Made by a program: the position numbers and the translations under genes. Positions 28,139-37,284 of a stretch of 64,000 bases of DNA are shown here, piece after piece. How positions within the stretch are numbered: the stretch's first letter is position 1; each line of letters begins with the position of its first letter. The DNA is from Methylocapsa aurea (GTDB lineage Bacteria > Pseudomonadota > Alphaproteobacteria > Rhizobiales > Beijerinckiaceae): assembly GCF_000746085.1 (NCBI RefSeq), contig NZ_JQKO01000018.1, positions 1 through 64,000 on the forward strand. The letters run 5' to 3'. The notes under the pieces are model-generated. The model did no database searches. It had not been told where the DNA came from and saw nothing but the letters and a program-made list of their open reading frames with translations.

Positions 28139-28209
28139 TGCCCTCTCCACGCCCGAACCATCTTGTCGTCGGCGCGGCCGGCGCTTCCAGCATTCGCGAA
28201 ACGCCCGCC

Positions 28210-28593
28210 TCACGCCTCATGCTTGACGTAGGCGAACCGCTGGTCCCCCACCGGAGTTCCCTCCAAGGCGCCGCCCTCTTTGCCAGGTTGCCAGAGTATG
28301 ACATCTTCGATTTTTTTCGCCAGTTCGAAATCCTTGTCCGTTATGCCCTTTGCCGTGTGGGTTTGCAGGCGAACCTCGACCCAGGCATAAGAGGCGGTGA
28401 GATCGGGATGGTGCCAGGCAGCCTCCGCGAGGTGGCCGACCGCATTGATCACCATCAACGTGCCTTTCCAGCTTGCGGTCTTGTAGGTGCGGCGAATCCA
28501 GCCGCCCTCCAACCGCCAGTGGGGCAGCTCACGTTCGAGCCGCGCCTTGATTTCACTCTCGCTATAGGTCTTTTCCTTGGCAGCTTCGCTCAT
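28210..28593 (-). CDS. Pterin-4-alpha-carbinolamine dehydratase
   Basis: A 127-residue PCD/DCoH-family enzyme that dehydrates 4a-hydroxytetrahydropterins. Conserved parts are the W-containing opening RELPHWRLEGGWIRRTYK, the active-site segment GHLAEAAWHHPDLTASYAWV with the paired histidines, and VEVRLQTHTAKGITDKDFEL. The start is the ATG at 28593; the open frame continues upstream without family similarity. No phenylalanine hydroxylase is nearby; in bacteria the family also appears beside molybdopterin genes, but here the neighbours give no clear partner. Confidence 0.9.
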   Translation of the reverse strand: MSEAAKEKTYSESEIKARLERELPHWRLEGGWIRRTYKTASWKGTLMVINAVGHLAEAAWHHPDLTASYAWVEVRLQTHTAKGITDKDFELAKKIEDVILWQPGKEGGALEGTPVGDQRFAYVKHEA

Positions 28594-28661
28594 GATCAAA
28601 ATCCTTGCCTTGGCGGCGCGACCTTCTGAAAACTCGTCAGCGCAATGCGCCCAATCGTATC

Positions 28662-28770
28662 TAGAGCTTTTTAGAGCGAAGTGGATACCGGTGTGCGTTA
28701 AGAAAATGCGACAAAACAAAGACCTAGAGCTGCCTTCTGATTCCGCCGAAATTGAAGGCGCTTTAGAGCG
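28662..28770. repeat. Long dispersed repeat (family with 40036-40140)
   Basis: A 109-bp element with TAGAGC ends and the core GCGTTAAGAAAATGCGACAA followed by AAC and TCTGATTCCGCCGAAA. The reverse complement of 40036-40140 aligns over its whole length. Half copies are at 35136-35178 and 51380-51437. It sits directly before the gene at 28778 and supplies the ATG at 28706 that would otherwise be taken as that gene's start. Confidence 0.85.
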
Positions 28771-28777
28771 CTTCGCC

Positions 28778-29482
28778 GTGAAAGGGAATTTTTTGCGCGC
28801 GACGCCCATCAAAGAAAATGCGACGGGGCGCAGGGTCATCAGAAGATGCCGCGATCGACGGTTTGCGGCGGCCGGCGCCTTTGTCGGTCTCATGGCGGCG
28901 CTTCACGCCCCGGGCGCTTTCGCGCAGCAAGCAGGGCCGGTGAAATCCGATGGCGACTGGCCTTGCCGGCAAATTTTGGTTGGCCGGATTTCCTTGGCCG
29001 CGGTGTGGTCAGGCCCGTCCATCGAGGGCGCGATCTGGCGCGGCGACGCGGCGCTTGAGGATCTCGTCGCGCGATTGGCGGCGAGGCGCATGCCGATCGA
29101 GGCGGCGGAACGCGCAATCGAGGAATTCGCCAACGCCAGCAAGCCGGATAAAGAGAAGCGGCTGATCGCCCTGCTCGCGGGCCTTTTCGAAACGCTCAAT
29201 CGCGAGCGCGCGCAGGTGATCGAAGGCCTCACCCGCTTTGGGCATAAGCAAAAGGAGCTCGCCGCGAAAATCCGCGAGGAGAACGCAGCGATCCAGGCCG
29301 ACGCCGCTGCGACGCCGCAGGGGCGCGCGCAAGGAACGGACCCCAGCGCTCAAAACCTCGAATGGGATCTGCGGGTGTTCAATGAACGGCGCCAATCCCT
29401 CGCCTATGTTTGCGAGACGCCGACCTTAATCGAGCAAAGATTGTTCGCGCTCGCCAGAATCATCGAGCGCTATCTCGACTGA
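28778..29482 (+). CDS. Exported hypothetical protein
   Basis: About 234 residues with an export signal (RRCRDRRFAAAGAFVGLMAA, cleavage near GAFAQQAG). The mature part has a Cys in DGDWPCRQILV and one in LAYVCETPTLIEQR, with a helical, probably coiled-coil middle (IEAAERAIEEFANASKPDKE and AQVIEGLTRFGHKQKELAAK). I do not recognise the family. The start is uncertain: upstream codons belong to a repeat element, so the GTG at 28778 or a following TTG is preferred to the ATG at 28706. It is convergent with xoxJ, 82 bp away, but has no known link to methanol oxidation. Confidence 0.6.
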   Translation: MKGNFLRATPIKENATGRRVIRRCRDRRFAAAGAFVGLMAALHAPGAFAQQAGPVKSDGDWPCRQILVGRISLAAVWSGPSIEGAIWRGDAALEDLVARLAARRMPIEAAERAIEEFANASKPDKEKRLIALLAGLFETLNRERAQVIEGLTRFGHKQKELAAKIREENAAIQADAAATPQGRAQGTDPSAQNLEWDLRVFNERRQSLAYVCETPTLIEQRLFALARIIERYLD

Positions 29483-29564
29483 CTCCGATTCAACGAGATC
29501 AGAAAGCCGCTCTCCTGCGAACAGGCGGCCGCTTCGCTCGAAAATGCCCAGGGGCCCGCTTCCG

Positions 29565-30425
29565 TCAATGAGACTTCGGAGCATTGTCTTCATCGAGCAG
29601 CGGAACGCCGTAGCCAGTCAGTATGCGCTCGATCTCATCCTGATTCTCGGCGATGAGCTTGTTCAGGCTGCGCTTCCAGTCTTGATCGGAATGGCGAACC
29701 CCCATGCCAATCCGATAGATCAAGCGCGGCCCCACGCTTTCCTTGACGAGTGGCGTGACCTGCATCGGAGTCGACGAGCGCTTCGCGAAATAACCGGCAA
29801 TGGGGCCCCAGAGGATCGCGACATCGATCCGGTCTTGTTCAAGATCAGTGATCATCGCTTGGGTCGGCGCATCGTAGCGCGTGTCAATGACCAGCGGATA
29901 GGATTTGATATTCGGCAATAATGCATTGATGGCAAGGTTGGTCGCCGGCGGCGTGCCGGCGACGATGCCTAGCCGCTTGTCCTTGAGGCGCGGATCGCTC
30001 AGTTCCGCCACGGTCTCGAGGCCGGAGCCGCGCTTCGCGACCAATGCATAGGCCGTGCGGTAATAGGGATTGGTGCCTTGGACGACGTCGTCGCCCTGAG
30101 GCATGCCCATCACGACATCACAACGATGCGCGTTCAATGTATTGCGCACGAAACCTGTGGAGCCAGGATAGTAGCTATAGGCAAGCGTCTTCCCGAGCTT
30201 TTGCGCGAAAAGCTCGGCTAGCTTGTTCTCGAAGCCTTCGCCAGCCTCGTTGGAGAACGGAAGGTTGCGTGGATCAGCGCAAACCCGCAAGACCTTCGGA
30301 TCAACAAGTTCAATCGAATTGTCATCCGCAAGTTGCGCCAATGCAAGTTGCGGCGAAAAAGCCTCCCCGGAGGCGACGAGGAGGCCAGCCAGCGCGAGCG
30401 ATGCAACAGTCCTCCGCGAACGCAT
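29565..30425 (-). CDS. xoxJ: XoxJ, periplasmic binding protein-like partner of the lanthanide methanol dehydrogenase
   Basis: A 286-residue periplasmic protein with a signal peptide (MRSRRTVASLALAGLLVASG) and the type II solute-binding fold: VLRVCADPRNLPFSNEAGEG, then LAYSYYPGSTGFVRNTLNAH and CDVVMGMPQGDDVVQGTNPY. This matches quinoprotein-dehydrogenase-associated substrate-binding proteins (XoxJ/MxaJ). XoxJ is thought to help assemble or activate XoxF; the crystal structure of a homologue shows a large cavity. Last gene of the minus-strand cluster xoxF-xoxG-xoxJ, 11 bp after xoxG. The open frame extends to 30458, but the ATG at 30425 opens the signal peptide. Confidence 0.92.
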   Translation of the reverse strand: MRSRRTVASLALAGLLVASGEAFSPQLALAQLADDNSIELVDPKVLRVCADPRNLPFSNEAGEGFENKLAELFAQKLGKTLAYSYYPGSTGFVRNTLNAHRCDVVMGMPQGDDVVQGTNPYYRTAYALVAKRGSGLETVAELSDPRLKDKRLGIVAGTPPATNLAINALLPNIKSYPLVIDTRYDAPTQAMITDLEQDRIDVAILWGPIAGYFAKRSSTPMQVTPLVKESVGPRLIYRIGMGVRHSDQDWKRSLNKLIAENQDEIERILTGYGVPLLDEDNAPKSH

Positions 30426-30436
30426 GGGAGTTTCAC

Positions 30437-30967
30437 TCAGCCCTGGTCGCCGAGGCAAGTATGTTCGGCTTCGGTCGCCTTCGGAAGCTTTTCTTCGTGA
30501 CTTCCCGGTCGTCCGCGCTGAATCGAATCATCGGACCTTGCGCGAAGATAGACGTAAATATCGTCAATATAGCACATCACGTTCTTGTTGTCGCCGAGGG
30601 CAGGCATGACGTTGCTTGATCCGCTGCTCATATTCTGCCTCCCGCCGACAACGATCCCAACAAACTCAGCGTAGTTGATCGTCTTGACGGAGTTCTTGAG
30701 GGCGGGAGCATAGGTAGAGCCTTCGCCGTCCGGACCGTGGCACACATGGCATTCGGAATGATAACGGCGAAAGCCTGAATAGGTGTACCAGTCCGTGGCG
30801 CCATCAGGCTTCACGCTGAATGTCGGATCGCCCTTGGCGTCGAGATATTTGCCGGCGTCGTCCTTCTTCACCGCCTTGGGGTCCGCAGGCGGCTCGGCCA
30901 TGGCCGTGTTAGCGCAGGCGACGGTAACGGTGAGGAACAAGGCCCGCACCATAGAGCTGATTTGCAC
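30437..30967 (-). CDS. xoxG: XoxG, c-type cytochrome electron acceptor of XoxF
   Basis: A 176-residue periplasmic cytochrome c with signal peptide (MQISSMVRALFLTVTVACAN ... AMA). A single haem site CHVCHG follows GFRRYHSE; the Met ligand candidate is in SSNVMPALGDNKNVM. The N-terminal insert (KYLDAKGDPTFSVKPDGATD) and the C-terminal tail are usual for XoxG/cL-type cytochromes. It accepts electrons from the PQQ-lanthanide enzyme in the periplasm and passes them to the respiratory chain. It lies between xoxF and xoxJ on the same strand, separated from xoxF by a strong hairpin. Confidence 0.93.
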   Translation of the reverse strand: MQISSMVRALFLTVTVACANTAMAEPPADPKAVKKDDAGKYLDAKGDPTFSVKPDGATDWYTYSGFRRYHSECHVCHGPDGEGSTYAPALKNSVKTINYAEFVGIVVGGRQNMSSGSSNVMPALGDNKNVMCYIDDIYVYLRARSDDSIQRGRPGSHEEKLPKATEAEHTCLGDQG

Positions 30968-31001
30968 GAGACTATCCTTATTCGAAATGATGCATCGATG
31001 A

Positions 31002-31032
31002 AAACGCTCGGCGCTTGAGGCGCCGAGCGTTT
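31002..31032 (-). terminator. Hairpin between xoxF and xoxG
   Basis: A perfect 13-bp inverted repeat AAACGCTCGGCGC / GCGCCGAGCGTTT with a 5-base loop. On the minus strand it is followed by TTTTC. It sits 22 bp after the xoxF stop and 34 bp before the xoxG start, so it probably reduces read-through and lets xoxF transcript exceed xoxG-xoxJ. Confidence 0.85.
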
Positions 31033-31054
31033 CTCTATGCTGTTAGCGACGTTC

Positions 31055-32851
31055 TTATTGCTCGGGAAGGGCAAAGACAGTCAACTGACCGCCAAGCGCC
31101 GTATAGTTCGCGAGAGAAGAATAACCGCCCACCGCGCCAAGGCCAGCGGTGGGGTTCGTCAATCCGGCCGCAAGTCCGATGCCGGCCCAGCCGCCGACGC
31201 CTGAAAGAACCGCAACAAACTGCTTCCCAGCATGCTCGTAGGTGATGACATTGCCAATAATGCCGGACGGGGTCTTGAACTTATAGAGTTCTTCGCCGGT
31301 CGTGGCGTTGACGGCTTTCAGGTAACCTTCGAGCGTGCCGTAGAAGACGACATTGCCGGCGGTCGCGACCGCGCCGGCCCACACCGAGAACTGCTCTTTG
31401 TTCTGCCAGACGATCTTGCCTGTCTTGGCGTCCCAGGCGGTGAAATTGCCCATATGGCTATCGCCCTTCGGCGGATACATGGACAAGGTCGCTCCGATGT
31501 AAGGCTGGCCCGCGGTATAGCTCACCCGGAACGGCTCATAATCCATCGCGACATGATTGGCCGGGATGTAGAAAAGCCCGGTCAGCGGCGAGTAGGCGGC
31601 AGGCTGTTGGTCCTTGACGCCGAGAGCGGCGGGCATGATGCCCTGGGAGTTCACATCCTCGCCATTATGTTCGGTGGAGAAGGCGGGGACCACCAGGGGA
31701 CGGCCATAGGTCTTCGAGTTCTTGTCCATATCGACTTTGGTGGCCCAATTGACCGCCGGATCGAATTTCTCCGCGACCAGCAACTCGCCGCTGACGCGAT
31801 CGAGCGTGTAGCCAAAGCCATTGCGGTCGAAGTGAACCAGGACCTTGCGCGCTTCCTGGCCGACGAGGATCATTTCGTTGATGCCGTCGTAATCCCATTC
31901 ATCATGGGGCGTCATCTGATAGATCCATTTGGCGACGCCGGTATCAGCGTCGCGCGCCCAGATCGCCATCGACCAGCGATTGTCGCCCGGCCTCTGTTTC
32001 GGGTTCCAGGTCGAAGGATTGCCCGAGCCATAATAGACGAGGTTCAAATCCGGGTCGTAGGAATACCAGCCCCATGTCGTGCCGCCGCCGATCTTCCACT
32101 GATCGCCCTGCCACGTGTTGATGCCGGAATCCTTGCCGACCGGCTTGCCGAGATGAGTGGTCTTTTCCGGATCGATCAGCGTGTCGGAGTCAGGCCCCAT
32201 CGAATAGCCGCGCCAAACTTTTTTGCCGGTCTTGATGTCATAGGCTGTGAGCGAACCGCGAACGCCGAATTCGCCGCCCGAAATGCCGACAAGCACCTTG
32301 TCCTTGACAACCTGCGGCGCGGACGTGCCCGTTTCGCCTTTGGCCGGATCGCCATTCTTCGTCGACCAGATATGCGCCCCGGTCGCCGCATTGAGCGCGA
32401 CCAGCGTCGTATCGGCCTGATAAAGGAAGATCTTGCCATCGGCATAGGCGACGCCGCGCGTGACGGTGTCGCAGCACATCACCGGGATAACGTTCGGATC
32501 CTGCTTGGGCTCGTATTTCCAGAGAATCTTGCCGTCATTGTTCAGGTCGAGAGCATAGACAATGTTCGGAAATGGCGTGCTAAGATACATTACATTGCCG
32601 ATGACCAGCGGCGCGCCTTCATGGCCGCGCAGCACGCCCGTCGAGAAGCTCCACACCGGGACAAGCGTCTTGACGTTTTCGGACGTGATCTGGCTGAGCT
32701 CGGAATAGCGCCGGTTGGCATAGTCGCCGGTCGGCAACGCCCATTGTTTCGGGTCTTTTGAGAGAGCGATCAATCCGTCGTTGGCAAAGGCGGCGCCATT
32801 CGCCAACAGCGCCGTGGCGGCAACACAGGACATAAGCAGGAACTTGCGCAT
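31055..32851 (-). CDS. xoxF: Lanthanide-dependent methanol dehydrogenase XoxF (XoxF5-like)
   Basis: A 598-residue PQQ-containing periplasmic methanol dehydrogenase, an eight-bladed propeller. Signal peptide [20 protein letters not shown], cleaved near AFA-ND. The vicinal disulfide pair is Cys126-Cys127 ([13 protein letters not shown]). The metal/PQQ pocket includes Glu194 (SGGEFGVRG), Asn278 (GSGNPSTW), catalytic Asp320 and the extra Asp322 in [11 protein letters not shown]. That extra aspartate is the mark of lanthanide-using XoxF, where MxaF has alanine. The C-terminus [20 protein letters not shown] is typical of XoxF5. The frame runs to 32962; the ATG at 32851 starts the signal. First gene of xoxFGJ. 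Confidence 0.98.
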   Translation of the reverse strand: MRKFLLMSCVAATALLANGAAFANDGLIALSKDPKQWALPTGDYANRRYSELSQITSENVKTLVPVWSFSTGVLRGHEGAPLVIGNVMYLSTPFPNIVYALDLNNDGKILWKYEPKQDPNVIPVMCCDTVTRGVAYADGKIFLYQADTTLVALNAATGAHIWSTKNGDPAKGETGTSAPQVVKDKVLVGISGGEFGVRGSLTAYDIKTGKKVWRGYSMGPDSDTLIDPEKTTHLGKPVGKDSGINTWQGDQWKIGGGTTWGWYSYDPDLNLVYYGSGNPSTWNPKQRPGDNRWSMAIWARDADTGVAKWIYQMTPHDEWDYDGINEMILVGQEARKVLVHFDRNGFGYTLDRVSGELLVAEKFDPAVNWATKVDMDKNSKTYGRPLVVPAFSTEHNGEDVNSQGIMPAALGVKDQQPAAYSPLTGLFYIPANHVAMDYEPFRVSYTAGQPYIGATLSMYPPKGDSHMGNFTAWDAKTGKIVWQNKEQFSVWAGAVATAGNVVFYGTLEGYLKAVNATTGEELYKFKTPSGIIGNVITYEHAGKQFVAVLSGVGGWAGIGLAAGLTNPTAGLGAVGGYSSLANYTALGGQLTVFALPEQ

Positions 32852-33320
32852 TAATTTCCTCCGGACACTATAGGTCGTGGCGGCTGCGATGCTTATCATG
32901 CCTCGGCAGCGCGTGGTCGTAGACTGTCTTTCCACCCGTGCGTCAACACGTCGGCAAGACAATGCAGTTTCCGCAATGAGGACACGCCTCCTCTTCGAAA
33001 AGCGTCAGCGGTCCCGTCCGCTGCCCCCTGAAGCCGGAAAACTCCACGAAACGTATATATTGGGCTTTGCTGCGACACAATAGCCATTTCCATCGGCCGC
33101 TTTGGCCTTTTGAAGCGCCGCATCGGAGGATTCAAACAGCAGGAATTGGGCGCCGAGAAGGCGGGATTTCCCGAATAGCAGCCGGCGCAAGAGGCCGCCC
33201 CGCATTTCCGCCGGCGCGCCTCCGGCAGGAAAAGTCGGGTCGTCACGCGAGCCTCGGCGCAGTCGCAAACCCGTCGGCAATCGCCGCGCGATCGCTTTGC
33301 ATTGATGGGACTATCCGACC
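32852..33320. promoter_or_regulatory. Gene-free stretch upstream of xoxF (expected to hold its promoter)
   Basis: About 470 bp between the xoxF start and the end of the next minus-strand gene. Open frames here (such as 32896-33246 and 33005-33280, minus) overlap each other and show no recognisable protein features. The xoxF promoter must lie near 32860-32960, but I could not pick out a confident -35/-10 or operator. TTTCCTCC just upstream of the start (minus strand GGAGGAAA) is a strong ribosome-binding site. Confidence 0.5.
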
Positions 33321-33344
33321 CAAAAAGGCCGCGCGCCCTTTTGG
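33321..33344 (-). terminator. Probable terminator of the gene at 33350-33691
   Basis: On the minus strand, CCAAAAGGGCGCGCGGCCTT followed by TTTGGG forms a short stem (CAAAAGG / CCTTTTTG) ending in a T-run, 6 bp after the stop. Confidence 0.55.
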
Positions 33345-33349
33345 ACGCC

Positions 33350-33691
33350 CTAAAAGCAACGAATTTCCGCTTCGGCCTGGGCCCGCCGCAGATCTGCGGC
33401 GGTCGCCTTGGCCTGTTCGCTTGCGCGAAACATAGAGCCGATCTGACCTTGCGCCTGGCTCACGCTAGCGACCGTTTCCGCCGCGACATATCGGTCGTAG
33501 GGAAGCAAGGAGGCGATGACGTCTATCGAGCAGGAACAGCGCCGTATTGCGTCGCGCGTTTCGCCATTGGCCTTCATGCAGACGAAGACATAATCGGCGC
33601 GGGCCTCGGTGGGATAATCATTAACCTCCGCCGCAGCCAAGGGCGCACAGAAGAAGGCGAGAACGACGAGGCTAGCGGCGAGGATTTTCAT
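33350..33691 (-). CDS. Exported conserved hypothetical protein near the xox cluster
   Basis: A 113-residue protein with signal peptide MKILAASLVVLAFFCAPLAA (cleaved near AAA-EV). The mature part has three clustered cysteines (FVCMKANGETRDAIRRCSCS), a middle SIDVIASLLPYDRYVAAETV, and a final Cys in AQAEAEIRCF. I recall similar secreted proteins with the same RRCSCSIDVIAS motif in methylotrophic Hyphomicrobiales, sometimes near PQQ-dehydrogenase genes, but cannot name a function. The start at 33691 (not 33730) opens the signal peptide. Confidence 0.65.
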   Translation of the reverse strand: MKILAASLVVLAFFCAPLAAAEVNDYPTEARADYVFVCMKANGETRDAIRRCSCSIDVIASLLPYDRYVAAETVASVSQAQGQIGSMFRASEQAKATAADLRRAQAEAEIRCF

Positions 33692-33775
33692 TGTTTGATT
33701 TTCGCTTGCTCTGTTGTTTGCAGCGCCCAAGCGATCGATCCCTCAGCCCAACGCCTGAGCGCTCTTCGCTTTGCC

Positions 33776-34039
33776 TCAACCCGAAAGACTGCCGGAGCCG
33801 GAGCTGCGCAGATTCTTGGCGCGGAGCGCGGCCAGCAGCAGAGCCCCGCATGCGCCGAGCGCCATCAAGGGCAGAAGCGCCCGGCAGCTGCCGCCGAGAA
33901 ACACGCAAAGGATCGTCGCCGGAACCCGGCCGCCCGCACCATAGCTACAGGCCACCAGCAGCGCCAGCGCGAAAAATAGGGCGAGGCTCATGCCGCTAAA
34001 CAACCGCAACGCGCCAATCGCCGTAGGATTTGAAAACAT
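33776..34039 (-). CDS. Small membrane protein, hypothetical
   Basis: An 87-residue product with two or three hydrophobic segments (LRLFSGMSLALFFALALLVA, then VPATILCVFLGGSC and LLPLMALGACGALLLAAL). No family is recognised. It is on the same strand as the exported protein at 33350-33691, 84 bp upstream of that gene, so they could share a transcript. Confidence 0.45.
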   Translation of the reverse strand: MFSNPTAIGALRLFSGMSLALFFALALLVACSYGAGGRVPATILCVFLGGSCRALLPLMALGACGALLLAALRAKNLRSSGSGSLSG

Positions 34040-34054
34040 GGGCCTCGTCCGCTT

Positions 34055-34965
34055 TCAAGCCGCGCTCGCCGGCTTGTCGAGGTCGACCATGCGCCAATTT
34101 CCCGTCCGACGATGTGCGCTAGCGCGCTTGCTGGATAGGCGCTGGCGGCGCTCGCAGAAAATCATTTTCGGCATGGACATGCGGCGGCGGCGCCCGCTTG
34201 ATGCCCCGCCGACCGGCCAACGGAGTCGTTTCCGCCTCAAGGCGAGGGGCCGCGAACTGCGCAAGGGGGGCGCGGCCTCGCTTTGAAAGCGCCGCATCGT
34301 TGCGGCCTGCTTGCCTTCGAGCGTTCCGAGTTCCGGCATTTCGATGAGCAAGGCGAAGGCGGTGATTTTCGAGACGCCGGGGATGGAGAGAAGAATCTCA
34401 AAGCGCCGAGCGAGCTGAACGTCGTCGTTGACAAGTTTTCCGATGGCGGCGTCGATCTCGTCGATTTTCACATCGATCTCGGCGAGGCGCTTTTTGTTCT
34501 GCTTTTCGAGCAGGGGCAGCGTGATCGCTTTGGCGCGATTTTTGTCGGCCGTGTGGTCTTTGACGAGCGCGGCGCGGGCAAGATGAAGTTCTTTCAGCTC
34601 GGCGATGGTCTGACTGACGCAGGGACGCGGCCGCAAATCGAGAACCTCGCCCATGCGCGCGAGCATGGCGGCGTCGGCGCGATCTGTTTTCACGAGCTTG
34701 CCGGCGGCTTCAGCGAAACGGCGGGCCTGACGCGGATTGACCCTGGCGATGGGAACGCCGGCCGCATCCAGCGCGCGCTCGAGCACGCGATGATAAGGGC
34801 CGGTGGGTTCGAAGACGACGCGCGCCGCTGCCGTTGCGGCGAGCCATTTGATCAGGGCCTTGCAGCCGGCTTTATCATTCGCGAAACGGCGGGACGCGCC
34901 GTCGGCGAGCCGATGCGCGTCGAGCCATCTTTCGAGACGTCGACGCCAATGGTAGAAGGGTTCAT
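34055..34965 (-). pseudogene. IS110-family transposase, broken
   Basis: The start ATG at 34965 gives MNPSTIGVDVSKDG, then the frame is lost: the expected KDWLDAHRLADG reads through only if one T is restored in AAAGATGG. From 34786 the normal frame resumes (LERALDAAGVPIARVNPRQA, KLVKTDRADAAMLARMGEVL) and covers the coiled-coil and the start of the C-terminal Transposase_20 domain (LLSIPGVSKITAFALLIEMP). After TLEGKQAAT (about 34300) the similarity stops and unrelated sequence follows. So the gene has one frameshift and a lost C-terminus, including the catalytic serine region. Confidence 0.8.
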
Positions 34966-35063
34966 CTAGCCCGAGTATCCGTCCAGGCCAAAGGAAAAGA
35001 CGAGGGCGATCAAACTCTAGCTCGGCCCGTCAAATGGTCAGCGGTTTCCCGATCCGTCCCTCG

Positions 35064-35107
35064 CCGCTGAGAAAGGGCCGCAACCCTCTCTCAGCGGTTC
35101 CTTTTTT
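35064..35107 (+). terminator. Orphan Rho-independent terminator
   Basis: On the plus strand, CCGCTGAGAAAGGG, loop CCGCAA, then CCCTCTCTCAGCGG with 13 of 14 pairs, followed by TTCCTTTTTT. This is a textbook terminator, but no plus-strand gene precedes it; the nearest upstream features are decayed IS sequences. Confidence 0.75.
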
Positions 35108-35135
35108 GCCTTAGCGGCGCGAAAAGTCATAAGAC

Positions 35136-35178
35136 AAGCGCTTTCAGTTTCGGCGGAATCAGAAAGCAGCTCTAGCGC
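35136..35178. repeat. Half copy of the 28662/40036 dispersed repeat
   Basis: AAGCGCTTTCAGTTTCGGCG followed by GAATCAGAAAGCAGCTCTAG matches the left half of 40036-40140. Confidence 0.7.
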
Positions 35179-36518
35179 TACTTTGGCAGAATTATTTCCA
35201 ACGTTCCCTGAAGCGCATTCGGCAATGGGGACATCGTTCGAAGATTTGCTTTGGCGATAGCGCCTTGATGACGGCGCGTCGAACCGCCGGCAGGGTCGGT
35301 TGCGGCGGCCCGTGATAGACTCTTTTTTTCCCGCGTCGCCTGCTTGAGGCGCTGATGCTGAAGGAAGGCGTAGGCGATCATTGTCATGAGCGCGTGCCTG
35401 TGCAGGCCCTGCCATGATCGCCCTTCGAAGTGATCGAGGCCTGCTCTTCCTTCATCTGTTGATGGGCCTGCTCGCAGACCCAGCGCGCCTTGATGGCGGC
35501 AGGGAGCCTTTTGAGACTGGCCTTGGCCGGCAAATTGGACAGATAGTATTTCCGCTCGCCGGATGAACGCCATTCGCCGATCAGCCACGCCTCCTCGCCC
35601 GGCATATGCTGCTGACTTTTGTCGAGGATGCGCTGAGGCGGCCCGTCTGCGACGCGAATGCGCAGGGCGGCGAAACGGGCGCTCAAAGGGCCTTTGACGC
35701 CGTGGCGCCAGCTGACTTTCCTCCACTTGGCCTCGGTCAGCATCGTCTCGGCCGCGACCGAGAGCAGATCAGGGATCTGGCTTTTTGCGCGGCCGGCCTC
35801 GTCCCGCCGGAGGAAAAGATTAGGGAAACATTGGCGGGATAGACCTTCTGATGTTTGGGAACGCCTACGGCCCAAGCAAGCCCACGTGCGCTCAGCCCCT
35901 GACGGAAGGGAGCTGACAGGCCGTAGCCGGCGTCGGCGAGAACGGCGCCGAATCGCACGCCTTGAACCATCAGTCGGTCGATCTCATCAAGCGCGATTTC
36001 CGGCTTGCTGCGCGGCTGGCGAAACGATTCGGGAACACCGGCTCTCGCCATGCGCGGCGGATCGCTCGTCCAGCTTTCCGGCAAGAACAGCCGCAAGCCG
36101 ACGGCAATTGGAACTTCATTGCGCGCCAGCGTCAGCGAAACCAATGTCTGGCAGTTGGCTCTCTTGCCCAGCATGGACGCATATTGGGGGGCGACGCCGA
36201 CCGAGCATTCGCCCTTCTTGGGCAGGCTCGTGTCGTCGATGACCAGAAAGGCGTCGGACGCGCCGATAAGCCTATCCGCTTGCTTCGCCAATTCCGCCTC
36301 GAGCGGCCGTGCCCCCAAATCCCATCCGAGATGAAATGATGCAGCCGGTCATAGCGCTCGGGCGCCACGCGCGCCGCCATTGGCTCGATGCTTTTGCGTT
36401 CCCCCGGCTCAATCAGCCCCGCAACATACAAGGGGCACATCTGCCGCCGCTTCTTATGGCCAAGTTTCTCAACGAACGGCTTCAACCACCCCGTCAGCGC
36501 CGCATTCCAATCCGCCAT
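35178..36518 (-). pseudogene. IS701-like DDE transposase, multiply frameshifted
   Basis: Segments of one transposase are spread over several frames. MADWNAALTGWLKPFVEKLG begins at 36518 and runs to RLHHFISDGIWG. A frame change near 36320 leads to ASDAFLVIDDTSLPKKGECS and FGAVLADAGYGLSAPFRQGL. Another change near 35830 leads to ETMLTEAKWRKVSWRHGVKG. A further change near 35450 leads to HALMTMIAYAFLQHQRLKQA. DDE aspartates appear in VIDD and LADAGYG. At least three frameshifts make it non-functional. Confidence 0.8.
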
Positions 36519-36589
36519 CACTCGTGCTCCCATCGGAGCGCAAAGCCTCGCCAATCAAATTAACCAATCCGTTAATCCGCCAAAGTAGT

Positions 36590-37112
36590 GCTAGGCTTAG
36601 GATCCATTGACCGAGCCAAAAGATAACGGTTGCCGCGATGCAGATTGCTGAGAAGAAGGTGTGCGCGCATCGCTCATAGCGGGTGTGGATGTGGCGCCAG
36701 TCCTTGAGCTTACCGAACATATTTTCGATTTTATGCCGCTGGCGATAGAGCGTGCGGTCGTGGGCGATTGGTATCTTGCGGGTGGCTTTTGAGGGGATGC
36801 TCGAGACGATGCCGCGAGCGGTCAGGGCGTCAAGCATCATCGCGCGGTCGGGCGGGCCGCTCTCGGCCACTAGGTTGGCGAAGATTCGGTCGAAGATACC
36901 CATGCGGAACCAGCGAACGAACCGGTTGTAGAGCGTCTTATGGAAGCCAAAGACCGCGGGCGCATCCCTCCATCGAAGACCATTCCGGATCACATGGACT
37001 ATCCCGCTGACCACACGCCGGTCATCCACGCGCGGAATGCCACGCGTCCGGGAAAAAAAAAGGGTTCAATGCGCTTAAGCTGAGCCGTAGTCAGCCAGAA
37101 TTGATCAGACAT
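36590..37112 (-). pseudogene. IS5-family transposase remnant with internal deletion
   Basis: The start at 37112 reads MSDQFWLTTAQLKRIEPFF, then a homopolymer run (nine T on the minus strand near 37057) breaks the frame. From 37029 it continues VDDRRVVSGIVHVIRNGLRWRD-like sequence to FDRIFANLVAESGPPDR. It then jumps to ALTARGIVSSIPSKATRKIP and the C-terminal YRQRHKIENMFGKLKDWRHI. About 80 residues including the central DDE part are deleted. It lies next to the IS701-like pseudogene. Confidence 0.8.
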
Positions 37113-37284
37113 CGTCAGGTTCTCCTGCCGCGCTTGAATCACGATGTCACATCAGATGGAATTAGAGTTTGCAAAGGTCTGCTATGCGGACAAACCGGAC
37201 ATGGAACGGGGTCGTCTTCAATCTCGGTGAGTTTGCCTTGACAGCTTGTCAGAGCCGATGATTTCACCAAGGAGGAGTTTCACG

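Noticed and set aside
31232-32761. A 509-codon plus-strand frame opposite xoxF
   Set aside because: Antisense shadow; xoxF has full motif conservation on the other strand.
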